Shown one piece after another: positions 41,001 to 55,711 of a stretch of 64,000 bases of DNA (its first letter is position 1; each line of letters starts with the position of its first letter). Origin of the DNA: Pardosa pseudoannulata (lineage: Eukaryota > Arthropoda > Arachnida > Araneae > Lycosidae); NCBI GenBank assembly GCA_032207245.1, contig CM063501.1, positions 87,438,808 to 87,502,807 of the forward strand, in the 5' to 3' direction. Below the pieces are notes generated by a model that was not told where the DNA came from, did not search any database, and saw nothing but the letters and a program-made list of their open reading frames with translations. A program made the translations under genes and the position numbers.

Positions 41001-43955
41001 GTAAGAAATTGGCGCAAATAAAAGGAAACATTAAAAATATGAGAAGAAGGCGATCCAATCGTTGTGGAGAAATACAGTGGCCTGCATTAGAAGACGATTT
41101 ACATAGCTGGGTTCTCGAACAGAGAAATGAAGGCCGCTCTGTTTCTTCCATTAAAATTCGTTAAGAGAGGAAATGACTTCAAATTTTAAAGATGGCATTG
41201 AGTCTTATCCAGACTTTTCGGCACTCTACTGTACTTAGGTTTTTATTTTTAAAATGATTTAATATTGTCATATAAAATAAATATTTTTGCATGTAAAGTC
41301 TGTGGATTATCTAGTGTTGCAGACTATCTGATGATTTATGACATTTTTTAAATAAAAAATCGTGTCCGCAGACTATACAATAGTGTGGACTATATGTGCA
41401 AAATTACAGAAATACTGTAAATAAATTAGTTACATTTATCATCAGCCAATGGTTACCACTTGTAGCACATTTGTTTCTTTATTAAGTTTTCTGGAATAAT
41501 AACTCCCAACTGTTTCAAATACATGATATAAATCTGCATTATTTGCCTTTCTTTATAACCTTTATTCAGCTGAATTTAATTGAAACTTTTAGTTTATATG
41601 TGATTATTTCAATGTTTCAGATATGAGATATTTAGTCATATAATTTTTTCTTTGGTTTATTTATATATGATGTTTGTGTAATTGCAGTTCAGTAGTAAAG
41701 TTTCTTGGCTTTAGTAATAATCTGAAATACTGTTTTTGACTTAAAAAATTAATATTTTTGGAATCACAACAAAACTAAGTATTGTAGAAATTGTTAAAAC
41801 ACAAAAATTCACTAAATTATTTATTATTGAAGTCAGTTTAATTCTGGAAAAAGTAATTATTAAATTAAGTATGCTGTGCTTTGTTTTATGTGTTTTTATC
41901 AATATATATCATCTCTTAGGACAATTTGTTTAATGAATCATTTATGTATGTTAAAATTCTGTTAAAAATAAACCTAATACAAATAAGTCATTTTTGTTTT
42001 AGAGTTAATTTTTTAAATAAATTTGAATTTTTGGTCTTCAAAAGTCAAAGTATTTAGTTAGATTATGTTTAGTTTTCAAATGAGCCAAAAATTAAGTAAG
42101 GTTGTAATTATATGAATTGGAGATTCTATAACTTGAAGTTAAAATCTAAAAAATATTGTTATAAAAACTAGTAAAACCAAAACATTAATGAGGAATTTGC
42201 ACATGTGGGGAATTTAATGATTAAATATTTTCCTGATAATTCCAGACTCGTTAATTCCAAAAATGTTCTGAAAAATTTTAAAAACTGGGTCCATCATTTT
42301 TTAAATTAATTGTACAATAAAATGTATTTGCAATACTTTATCATTTAAAAATATTTTTGTTTATTCTGCTTTTATAATTTTAAGTCACTATTTATTATGA
42401 GAAATTAAAAATTGAGCTCTATTCTAATATTTATTCATATACTGGTTGGGGACAGAATAATGCATTTATAACTGGGTTTTCGAAAGAAGGTTCTGTGTAG
42501 GGAGCAACTTCAATAAACCCCCTTTTTTGTTAAAAAATGGGGTTTTTTTTTAATTGTAGTACAATGACTACTTTTACTTCAAAAAGAAAACTTTTTTAAA
42601 AATTATGATTATCATAAAAATCATATCTTTAACAAATTAAAAATACAAAACTTTATCAAAAAGATGTAATCAAAATTTAGATCCTTAAAAGGTCTGAATT
42701 TTGGTAACATTTTTGGTACAATTTTGCACTGTTACTTAATTTCTTAAAGATGTGCTTAAAACAAAATTTTAATGTATTTACAGTATTTTAAAATTTTAAC
42801 ATTAAATTTCAGTTTAGTGCAAAAATGAGCTTTCTGGCTACACCTTGGTAAAGAATTAAAAAAAACTGAAGCTAATAAAAGTTTATCATCATTTACAATT
42901 TTCCTAGAACTCCAAATTGATAAAAAAAATTTCATGACCTCATATATTTTTACTGGGTTACTATTCCATCCAAAGGGCTAAAGAGTAAAAGTATGTTTTC
43001 TTCAGGTATATCTTTAAAAATTTTATAACAGTTTTTATATAATAAAATGTGCTTAAGTAATTTAAAATTTTTCTTGTAAGAAACATGTATGTATTGATTA
43101 ACCATAATTATAATGTGTATAATAAAGTAGTATAATAGTTTACCTAATAACAGGAAAGACTTGTATCAATTTATTTCTGTGATTTGTTGAAAATAATCAA
43201 TTTACATACAATATTTATATAGAAATAAATATTTAAAAGTTTTCTGGAAAAAAAAAACTTAAGGCTTTTCAAAATCCAACGTAAATGTCTGTTTTTAAAT
43301 ATTATAGCCCAGGCTTTTGATAAAAGATCCAATAAAACCATGTTTTATAAAAATATTTTTCTGTTGTTGTTACCTATTTGTTAATTCATTTTCTACTACT
43401 TGTTTTAGGATTTACGGAATTGTACCAAAAGATTTGAATATCGGTTGACAAATGATCCATACTCCTCTGCACAATCCAGCGCTACTGCTGGTAGTTGTTT
43501 GTTATCATGTCAGACTATCAGTCAAATTGATGAAACACATCTTGGAGATACTATTTCTGCAAATGAAAGTAATGCATATTCTTAAACCTTTTTTTTTATT
43601 TACTTATTTTTCCAATGAAATTCTCAGATATTTTTCCCTTAATGTAAATGATTTTGCAAATCATATCAGGTGATTTAATCATTTTAATTAATGCATTTAT
43701 TAATGTTATGTGTGTTCCAATGAAAACAAATTTTCATGTTATAACTTCATACCTTTATTTATTGAGAATTATCACTGTGGGCCCAGTCTGAAATACTTGA
43801 GTGTGTCAATTTGAAAAACCCACTTTCTGACAAAGTGGATTTTTTTTTCTGAATTTACTGTAGTATATTGATTACTTTTACATCACAGATAAAACATTTA
43901 GGTAAATTCTTAAAGACATACTTGTGACAAACTATTAATATATTTATGGTAAATT

Positions 43956-43993
<38 letters not shown>

Positions 43994-44908
43994 TATATAT
44001 ATACCTTATTAGTAATTTGGCATATAGTAAATGTAAATTACTAAAATTTGAAATTCAATTTTTTCAAATTTATTCTTTTATAATTATTTTTATTTATTTA
44101 TTTGTAAAAATTAACCTTTTGGCTACAACTTGGTTGATTTAGCAGCAAAACTGAAGCCAAATAAAAGTTATCATTTGTAATGGTGGTAGCCACTTTCTGC
44201 AGTAGTCTAGATTGATTAAATTTTTCATAATTTCTAATATACTTTTTTGTGTTGGAATTCTATTTAAAGGACAGATGCAAGAAAGTATTTCATATACTAA
44301 TATCATTGAAATTTGTATGACAATTTATTATGTATTTAAATGTAATAATGATACTTAAGAAAATTTAAATTTTTAAACATGAAAGAATTATGTATTAATT
44401 ATAATTAACCCTCCGTCAAATGCATTAGTCAGAATGATGAGTAGCACAATGGGCCTAACAGGCCCAAGTAAAATAATTTTCTGCCTCCCTTATTTCATAA
44501 AAAAATGCTCTGGGAGGAGGGGGGGAATTCTACCTTGTGGGAGTAATACCAGTAAGATGTTAGGCCAAATATGATTGAAAGACAAGAGAGAATTGTGCCT
44601 GCCTTATTTAACCCCCCCCCCAAAAAAAAGCATATTTTGCATTTTCTGCTTAATGAGATTAATTTGTGTAATTTTGTTGGATTGGAGGTATATTAGGAAA
44701 CAGATGAGAGATGTATTTCTGGTGTATTTTGTTCAGTTCTGGCACTGCATACCTTGCATACTCAGTTAGCATGTCTGTCCCTTAGATGTTATTTAAACTA
44801 AGAATTTTTAGCTCTTATACTGTTTGATTGAGCTGCTTGGTGTATAATTGCAGGCCTCCAGTAACAAGCACTAAATTAAAAATAAAAAAAAATTCCTAAC
44901 CTTTATTA

Positions 44909-44948
<40 letters not shown>

Positions 44949-47900
44949 GTGATACTGCTCCTGAAAATATGAGTTTATGTTTCTTATCCTGGTTGGTATG
45001 GTCTACTTCAGATAACTTTCCTAGTTCATATCATCTGGCTTTATTCGATTTGAATCAGTGGTACAGAGCAGAAATGCCTTCATCTAATATTAGGTAGTAC
45101 TTTATTTTGTCATTTTTGAAAAGTAACTTACAACAATATTATAATTTATAAATTTATGTGATTCTGAATGTCTAAATTTTGTCTGAATTTAATTTTCAAA
45201 ATTGTATTATTTAGGTGTGATTCATCTGATCTTAACCCTTATTTTGCACACTTTTCTCTTGAAGAAGTAGCTCAAATTTTTGATTTAGAACCTATTTTGG
45301 TAATCATTGTTCTTTTTCTTTTGCATGATATTTTACTCAAATTAGCTTTGAATATTTATTTATCAGTTCTATCAAATTTTTATATTTATTATTTAAGTCA
45401 TTTAAAATAAATCAATCTTGGCTGTAATATTATTTCTCTGAGTTTTTATTTCACATTGTATTTTGTTACATATGAGCTCAATATATTTATTTATCAAGCA
45501 CTTAAATTCAAATAAATACTGTCTTTACTTGTGTATAACATGCACTCTGTTCTTTACAAGAAAAAATGGTGAAAATTTTTGTCTTGTAATGTTCATACAA
45601 AAGTTTGACATGCAAGTAACATTCTAGATTGTAAACCAGTTGCTTTGTGTACCAAAGGAATCAGCATTTAATGCTGTCCATGTCATTCTTATGGGTCACA
45701 GTTGATCTTAAATTCCTAAAGAAAAAATATATATATTCTAAAATGTTCTTATTTTCTACATGCTTTTATAAAATTCTTGAATTTGGGGGAAATATTAAAA
45801 TTTTTAATAATTTTTGAATGAAAAGTGTGTTATAAAGAATTTTTTTTCTATGGTAGGGAATTGAGAAGACACTAGTTCTGAAATAAATAAACTACACTAA
45901 AAAATCTTAATTTTTTTGCGTTAAAATGTTATATTTGACTGGAAAAGGAGGAATCTTATTATTTATATAGGAATTCATTTTAAAACGCTGATCTAAGACT
46001 AAATTGTTGTTAATTAAATAACTATTTAGTTCAAAGTTTAATGTTAGAGGATTTCTACAATAATTTTGGTAATTTAAATTGTGAGTAATTAATATAAATT
46101 GATAATTAAATATCATTTTTCTATAAACATTGCTTAAATAATTACTTATTTTCTTAATAATGCTCTGAAAATAAAAAGAAAAAACTTGTAATGAAATTTT
46201 TTGTTCATTACCACTATTACCCTTGCAATCTGAATGAAATTCTTCAGACTTGTTATCAGTTTGAGTGAGATCATTAGAAGGGGTTTGAGCTTTTCTAAGA
46301 TGACTACTGCAATGACTAAAAGTGAAGTCCTTGTACACCACTCCATTTTTTAGGGTATGTGTTCAAGGATCACATTTTCTTTATTCCCCTTGATTCTATA
46401 AGAGAAGAGTGTTTTGTAAAAACTTATGAGCAAGATGAGAAAAAAAAATCTAGTTATACAGCCACATGTGAGTTACAAGTAGCTGAATTTACAGAAGAAA
46501 TTGGGAACTATGGTTCAAATTGCAAATTCTGTGTTTTCAAACTTAATGTTGTCATTCATATTTATATTGTGTGATTACCTAATGCAATAAAAATTATTCT
46601 GTGTGTATAACATACACCTTAAGTCTTACCATAAACTTTTTAAAAAAGAGTGCATATTATACATGAGTAAATACAAGATTTTTTATTTTTACATGAGATT
46701 GTATGCATGCTTTTAAGACTATGATTAAATCTGGCTATTAAGATTCGGAATGGCATTTCAGTAACAATTTAATTGAGAATGTTTAAAATGAAACTTAGCT
46801 GATTTATGACTTATTCCTTAAATAAATTTCTATTTCTTCATATATTTAAATTTTTTAAATAAGCATATTAGAAAATTGCTAATCTTGTGTCAGTAGAATT
46901 ATATAATTTGTTTTGTCTTAAAGTTATAAAAATGTGTTTTGCTAAAAGTTAAATTATAATTCCATAGTTGAATATGAAAAAATCATCTAAGCTTAATGAG
47001 AAAAATCAGAAACATCAAATTTCAGAATAGTAAGAAAAATATGAAACTGGTTGTAGTTATTGTTTTTAATGTAATATTCCCAATTAGTTTTCTCTTTCAA
47101 GTTTTTCAATTTCCCCCAATTTTAATATATCAAATTTCCAATTTGTTAACAACATATTTTACCTAAATGTATTAAAAGAGCAGTTCACAGCCAAGCAAAT
47201 AGTTTAATTCTTTCAACAACCTCTTTTATTGAAAGTGAATTATATTGAAAGTTATAAAGTTATATTTTATTACAAAGTATATTATAATTTTATATCTAAC
47301 TCAAATGTTAATTTTATAAATCACTTGGAAGTTCTTACAAAGGTCTCTCATAATTTTGAAGCTCTAAATGGTTTGCATACACTATAGTAATTAAAAGTTT
47401 GAGGAAATGGGGTGAGGTTACATTAATTTTCTGACTAAGCCAGAAGTGTAGCTTCTCACAAGCATGGTATTAGAAATCCCATCCAACCTTTTTTTGAGGT
47501 GGTCTGCCCAGATGTGGTCTAACAGACACATTATGCATAGGAATACTTTAGAAAATTGTACTATGTATTGATTCTAGATTATATGGTCTTGGAAATTTTT
47601 TTAAAGTTATTTAAATCTCCAAGTTAAAACAAGTCCCATAACCTCATATATTTAACAAGTCAGTTTTTGAAGGCAGTGCATCATTAACCTCATTGGTCAT
47701 AAAATCTATGAGTAAATACTAAATTTTTTCCTTCAATATACTACTAATTCATATTTTTCTTTTTGCTTTCAAAAGCTTGACTAAAATTTATTTATAAAAA
47801 CTTTTAAATTTTACATTTGTTTAAAAATATTCACTCACTAAAGTTCCTTTCTAAAAGGTAATAAATAAATAAATAGTTCCAATCTTCAAATTTTTTATCC

Positions 47901-50900
47901 ATCTTTTTTCTGGGGAATCAGCATTCTGCATACTAGTACCGTGTTTCTAAGATAGGTTTTAACTTTTACTTCCAGTTCATTTAAAAAAGAAAAAAATTGC
48001 ACATTTGAAGTAAAAATCCTTTATTTTCTGAAAATAACTTCAAAATTTTTTAAATAAGTATTCTCTAGCTGTTGTAAGGAACTTTAGTACACGGATGTAC
48101 AGCCATTTCTGTATACCTATATTTCTGTACTTTTTGTTAAGTAGTTTCAAATGCATGAGAAAAATTAAGACCATAAATTTGATTTTTAATATATAAAAAT
48201 GTATTTGTTCACATAAAACCTACAAATAAATTTGTTGTAGAAAATTTAGTAATTTTTGTAAATAATTAACTATCACATGCTGAATGTATAGGTTTCATTT
48301 AAAAGTCAAGAAGTAATTTTTGCCATCCTCTGCATTTTATTAAGTGATAAATATTTTATAATAACTGTATCAATATTCTATGAGTATTAAACTTAGTCCC
48401 ACAAAGACTAAAATTAGTTACAAATCCATAGGGAATGCTAGTAAATCAGAATTCTGCTAAGATGTTTTTACCATTATGAATAAAGTAATGAACTTTTTAC
48501 TATTAAAATTATATTAGCATTCAAAGTGTTTTTATTGCTTTATTAAAAATCTCTCAACTTTTAAAATGGAGAAATTCTTTTAGATTTTCAAACATTATCT
48601 GAATGTTTCTCCCATGATAAAAGTAAGTTTATTGATTGTCTGAAAGCAATTATAATGTTTCTAATAAATATATCATTTACAGGGTGTATATGGTATACCC
48701 CACAGTATAAAAAAATTTAAATTCATTTCTCCCTCTGAAGAGTTTTTCTACCCATCATCTTTGGATTTTCGTATGTATCCTCTTTATTTTTACTTTCATT
48801 TTAAATATAAATATCTATATATATATGTGTGTGCCATTGAAGCCCTTGATCCAGTAATTTATATCAAATACCATTGCATTACAACTCAAATGATTCAAAT
48901 GCATGTTCTTTCTCCCAAATCACATCAGTAGAAGATGTATTTTCTGACTACTTTATGACCATGTTCAATCTAGGTAATTAAGGTTTCCAAATATAGAATT
49001 ATTTCAAAATTAAATTATCTTTTAGGAAATATATTTCACTAGCTTCAAATTCAAAGTATTTCAAGAAAAAAGTAATTTTTTTTAATTTAGTTTTTACCCT
49101 AAATTTTTTAAAAAATACTCAATATAATCAGTGAGATGAGACCAAAGCTCAAAGTTTCAAGCACTAATTGGGTTTAAGTTACCTTTAATTTAAAAACTCA
49201 GTTATTTCATGGTATAGAAGCCTTTTATCTTGTCACTTTTTTACACTTTTGTTTAAAAAAAAAAATTCTGAACCAATCAAAAAGACAATTTCAGTGCTCT
49301 CATTCTCCAAAAACCATTCCCCCATATTTTGAAACACCACTTTTGTTGCATACTATCTTCACATTAAAATGTAAAAGGCCAAAACCCAGACTGTGTGATA
49401 ATTTAAAATTCAGTTTGGATTCTCTCTTTATAGCTCATTCCATTCATATACTTCCCTAAAAAAATGTCAGTGTACCCTACAGGGAGTTCCATGGTGGAGG
49501 GGGCACTATTTACCCTTCTGTCCTACTAAACGACATAATGGCACTTATGCTCATTCTAGTTTCTGAATCTGCCTTTGATGGCTGCCAGTCTTGGAGATTT
49601 AAATATTGGTTTCAGTGAATGTAAGCGAACACAAATTTCTTTTAATTTAATATTACCAAGGTTGCATGTGACCTAGGTTTGCCATCTCTGATGTAGCACT
49701 TTCCCTTTGTGTGTGAGGAGAGCACCACAAAAAGATCCAACCAAAAGCTTGTCAGATATATAGCAGTATACATGTATTTTTCAGCAAGTATGGAACAGAA
49801 AATTTCCTATGATAACCTGCAAAATTGGTGCTTCCCATGAAAAAAAAAAAGCAGATCTAGATATTTATGTAAATTTTGTTTGATTCCTTTTCATTAAGGA
49901 AAAAGTTTTACAAACTACCATTTGTTGAAAAAGTACTATTAACATTAGTTTATTTGATAATTTAGATAAAACTGTTATGATAATTGGGTAAACAATACCT
50001 GAAATGCATTCATAGCTGGGTAAGGTTCTGCACTTTAGTGCTTGAGAATTCCACTGATATCATGGGTACTTGTAGCTATTTGGAATCAGCTGTAAGGTCC
50101 AGGCTTATTAGTCATCATGTAGCAAAAATGTAGATTATAGTACTTTAAACCAAAACAGAAGCATTATTATGTGTAGTTATGATACATAAGTACCATGCAG
50201 TTTGCCCCTCATAAAATGTGTGATACTAAGCATGTATCTTAAATATTTTTGTGGTATTTCAAGTGCTAAAGCACATTTTAATCATTGACAAATGAATTAA
50301 TGTACTTGAAAGGTTTTAATATCTCCACTATCTTGATCTTTAATGAATTTTATCTGCATGAAGCCTTTCTAGAGTTTAACTGAGTCACCATGAAATATTT
50401 AATAAAGGTAAAACTTTGTGTTCAGTTTTCTATACCCTATTCTTATGAATAATATAAAGATTAATTAGTTTTTGACTCAGTAAACCACAATTCATATCGG
50501 CATTAACAAAGGATTTCTATACAAATATTAAATTTTTTTTTTAAATTGTTAATTTATTTTGATTTGCATAATTTTATTTTGTTGTACTTGCAAAAATGCT
50601 ATGTTAAAATATGTTTTAATCCTTGTGTTTTGTGTAGAATCAATTTTATATTCTACAAATGGCATTTGTAAAGCAACTTTCATGGGATTGCAAAAAAGGG
50701 TAAGTTATTTTAGAATGTACACATTTTATTTTTAATAATATTTGATTAGCAAAGTTATATATTTTTTTAAATAATTGTTTTCTATGTGATCTAATTAGAT
50801 CTTGTTCTTTAAGTTTTTTTCATTTTTCTAGTAAAGAATTAATATATGAATACAATTAAATTTTTATCTGGTAATCATGTATAATTTTTTTTTCAGCTAT

Positions 50901-52702
50901 TGTATGAAATAGCTGATATGGCTCCAAATGTACTTATAAATCCAAAAGACTTCTATTCTGATTTAATGCGCAGTGGTTTAATATCTGATATACATAGCAC
51001 TGGTGAAAGAATTCCCTTGGTAAGCTTATTTTTATAACATTTAATTATTTTTTTTTTCCCAAAATAATCAACATTTATCAGTATTATTTTCAGGCATTTT
51101 AATAATGTTATATTAAATATATAAGTACTAAAATAAAAAAAAGATTTTTTAATGAAGCAGTTGTTACAAATCTACCAATGCACTAAATATTAGCCAATTG
51201 TTTTCAGATTTTTACTGTATACTGAGAATGCAATATAAACATAACTAGAAATTGAAGTTTTTTCTACAAATGCACAGTTTGTCATATTATCTTCAATAGT
51301 TGAATAGTTATGTATAATATATTTCTATTTTTTACTTTAAAATTTCTATATCAAAGTTTATTTTTTATTGATTGGTTGAGGGCAAAATTATTTGTACCCT
51401 GACTTACAGACTTTATTAAATTTATTTGCATAAGAAACTAAACGTCTTGTTATCCAGGCTAGAAGCAGATTCAAAATATTTACATAAAAAGTGGTTTAGA
51501 AATAACTCAACACTTAGCCATAAATCGGAATTTAATCATAAATTCATTTTCTGATCATCATCATCACTGCCCCGACAGCCCATTGGGAATCCTGGCCTTT
51601 TCCATAAGTTTCTTTCAGTTGAATCTATTCTTTGCCTGACTTCTCCAGTTTGAGGATTTGATAGTTTGAAAATCACCCTCCAAACAATCCAGCCATCTAA
51701 TTTTTGGTCTTCCTACCAATACGGTCTTCAGACATTTGCCAGCTGTTTTTGCATTAAGGATCTTAAGTGGGATGGATTCGGGGGACATGCAGATAACATG
51801 TCCCACCTATCTTATTCTTTGCTATTTGATGTATTTAACTTTGTCAATGTCTCGATAGTATCTCTACAGTTCAAAGTTTTACCTTCTTCTCCATATTCCA
51901 TTTATTTCCACTCCCCTAAACATATCACAGAGAATTTTTCTTTCAAAAATTGACAAAAGAGACCTGTGCTTTTGGTTCATTGCGCAAGCTTTTGAACCAT
52001 AGATCAGAATTGGTCTAAAGATGGACTTATAAAGTAATATTTTTGTTTTTGTCTTAATAAGTTTAGACCTGAAGTGTTTTTTTTTATATCATAATAGGCT
52101 CAGTTTGCTGTGATTAATCTTTTATTTATTTGTAGTCTTAAATTATTCTGATTATTTACTTCTGTCCCAAGGTATGTGAAACTGCTTACAGAATCAAATC
52201 TATAGGGAACAATAGTAAAATGGAAATTTAGATCAAAGTTGTTTTGCCTTGGATACATATATTTTGTTTTGCTTTTGTTACTAGTAAGATTCATTCTCCT
52301 TGCCCCTTGCTCTAGTGCTAAGAATGTTTCTCTAAGATCACTTGGGGTTCACGCTATCAAATCAAGATCATTAGCAAATCCCAAAATTTGTATGCTTTTA
52401 CTCAAGATTCTACCCCCTGTATCAACTTCAACATTCCTCATATTTTTAATACAATGTTAAAAAGTAAGCAAGCCAAAGATTCACCTTGTTTTGCACCATT
52501 GTTTATTATTAATGGTTCTGAATGTCATTTCTGTATCAGAATTCCAGTGGTATTTTCACTCATTGTTAGATTGACCAGTTTTATAAGCTTTCCGATACCA
52601 AACTCTACCATAGCATTAATTACTTCCTTTCTATTTAAGCTGTCATAGGTTGTTCTGAAGTCAATGAAAAGATGAGTGACTATATTTATTTTCTGGTCAC
52701 CC

Positions 52703-52736
<34 letters not shown>

Positions 52737-55662
52737 AGAGCTGATTCTACAACTTACAAAAAGGTCTAGTTCACTCAGTCATTGCTAGTCAGAAAAAACT
52801 TTCCTGTTACCCTTGGTTAAATAACATCTCTTGAATTGTATTCAGTACTAGTTCATTCAGAAAGGAATTTAATTGAAAGATAACTTCTGAAAAGAATCAT
52901 CTTTTTCCCACAAAAATTCAGTAGACACTCAGCTTACTAACCATCAATCATTACTACAATGCGTACTTGTTTGTTTTTATTAAGTACTTTTCCCTCAAAG
53001 TTAACATTCCTGAAATTAGATTGTTTTCATAGAAAAGACTAAGTGTTTGGTCACTGTGAATTTAGGGTTCTGCCATGTTATTATTAGCACACTTCTTGAA
53101 ATAGGGCTACTATTAGTCACATACTGTAACAAATGTACTTCTACCAGTACCATTTTTATATTGTGAAACTTGTTCTTCCTCAAACTTTTCAAAAAAAAGG
53201 GGGGGATTTCTTCCCTTCTCTGGCATTTGGCTAGAAATAGCCCATTATTACCTAGTGCAGTTTTCATATCTTTTTTGAACTTTTGCTGTAGTATAAACTG
53301 CTAACACAACTGTGCTAATCAATGGCTCAATGGTAGGGTGCTGTCTTTTAGTACCAAAGTTTATGGGTTTGAATCCCACTGTTGGCATTTATGTTCATAG
53401 CTATTTTGAATTGACTTTAAGCTGTAGGTTCCAATCTCATTAGCCCTTGTGTGACAAAACAGTAAACTGTAGTTCTCCAAATCAAACCAAACATAAAAAT
53501 AACTGTAACATATACTGCTTATTTACAAAGGTCAAATTAAATTGCATTTTCTTACTTTATTGATTCATTTTTAAATTTAATGTTATATATATTATGTATA
53601 TGTATATATTTTTTGAATAGATTACTCAGAGGGAAGCACTTTTGCAACTAGCGCTTGAATATCATTTACCCTTCTTTTTTATGAAATGCTTAAAAGAGTG
53701 GAGATATGCTGGTATGTTGATATTTTTTTACTTTTATTGTATTTAGAGTGTCAATTATTATAGTTTTAACCCTTTGCTATCGAGCACTTTCTCTGGGTTT
53801 CCTGTGTGCTTCTCACTAGCTCAAACAATGTTTATTGAAGATGATATCATGTACTAAAATGTTAGATATATGAATGTAACTTAAAAATGTAATGTTTAAT
53901 GGAGTTTTAGACAGTAGCAATTTAGTATTACTCTATTGGGTGGAAACAATAACACCTATTGATGACATTTTTGCTAGTGGCAAAAATTATTAGTCCTTTA
54001 AAATTATACATGAATCTGTAGAGAATAAATTCACATTACTTGTTCTATGATGGCACAGTATTTTAAACTATAATTTACCTGGAATAAGCTAGTATTTCAG
54101 GTAAATGCACAAAAGTGATTATAAGAAATAAATCCTCCTTATATTCCTCTTGTGTTAAAATTTGATTTTAAAGAGTCGCCATTCCTTAAAACAAACTTTT
54201 CTGCTAGTGTTATTTAATCACTTACTGCTTACAAATGGTAAGAAAGTATTTCATCTATTTGTAATATTTCAAAGAAATTTCATAATGTCATTACGCTTTT
54301 ATAAACTTTATCTAGAAACTTCTTCAAAATGTTTATTTTGCTATGCAATTTTGGAAGATATTAAGTAATGCAGTAAGTTTTCTCTAAAGAAAATACATCT
54401 GTGGTAGTCATATATCAGGAAATAGGAAATTGTCAGGGTATTTTAAGATTCTGGGAAATATATATTATTTAGGGTACCAAAAATGTCAAAGAAAAACATT
54501 TTTAAAATTTATTTTAATTTTAAAATATAGATTTACATTTTATTAAAAAGCTTTCAAGAATGTTATAATTTTCTTTTATGATAATGTGATCTTTAAAAAA
54601 AATATTCATACTCAGTCTTTAAACATAGTAATTAAGTTTCCCAAATGAGGATTCTAATCAAAATTATTAAAATACAGGCATGAAACAAGGAAAGTATTAT
54701 CATCTGAAAACACATGTTAAACACTATAAGTTACCTTAAAGATTTTAATTATTTTAGGTTATAATTAAAAGGAAAATATGTAAAAGGACATCAGAATGTA
54801 GTTGCCAAACCCTATTTAGAATAAAAGAAGCATTCAGTCTCCACATGCCCGTGAACTCTAGAGAATTTGATCTGCCAAAACACAGTACATCACCCAAGTG
54901 TTGTACTGAATTACCATGCATAAGTTCATCAAATCAATATAACCATTTTGGAATGCATAGCAAACATATACATACACATGCACACACCTAAAAAAGGATT
55001 TATATATAGAGAGATATGTGTAAATTGTTTAGATATTTCTTCATCCCAATTTAATTTTAGGAAAAGCATTTCATCATTTTTAGTTGCTTTTTTCATATAT
55101 GCAGCAGTTTAGACAATATAGGTGAGAAATTGCATCTGTTATATATACCTGCATGTAGAAAAGAGACACGCTTTTAACTTATGATAGTTTAATTACTCTT
55201 ATTGCTCTAAATTACTCTAATTTACATCAGCAAAAATGTGATTTTGTATGTGTTTCTTGTTTTAAAATGTTATTTAATCTGACTTCTATATATTGACATG
55301 TTTATAACAGATTCAATACAAGAAGGCTGTACATCAAGAGCATTGTTAAACTGGGCTTGGAAAAGAGTTATTGCTATAAAAAATAGTATTGACAGATTAA
55401 GTAAGTATCATCTATTTTTATACTCTTTTGTCTGACACATATTACATAACCTCCAACAGCTATAGATTATCCATTGTCATTACAAAATATATTAAGTAAT
55501 TACTAAAAATTATGTATCAGTGTTAAATATACAGATTTCACAATTTTTGCTACACTCCCAAAATACGTGAACAGCATAATGCATATGTCTATCTCTTCAA
55601 TTTGTATATTTTGTATATATTTTAGTATGCAATCTAATCTTAAATAACAGTTTAAAAAAATC

Positions 55663-55711
<49 letters not shown>

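Noticed and set aside
45907..46341. 144-codon minus-strand open frame
   Set aside because: It lies within the pogo-like element, shows no domain, and is low-complexity Asn/Ile/Tyr-rich sequence typical of AT-rich chance frames.
51666..52648. Plus-strand open frames of 73-95 codons
   Set aside because: They are antisense to the LINE reverse transcriptase fragment, whose motifs read only on the minus strand.
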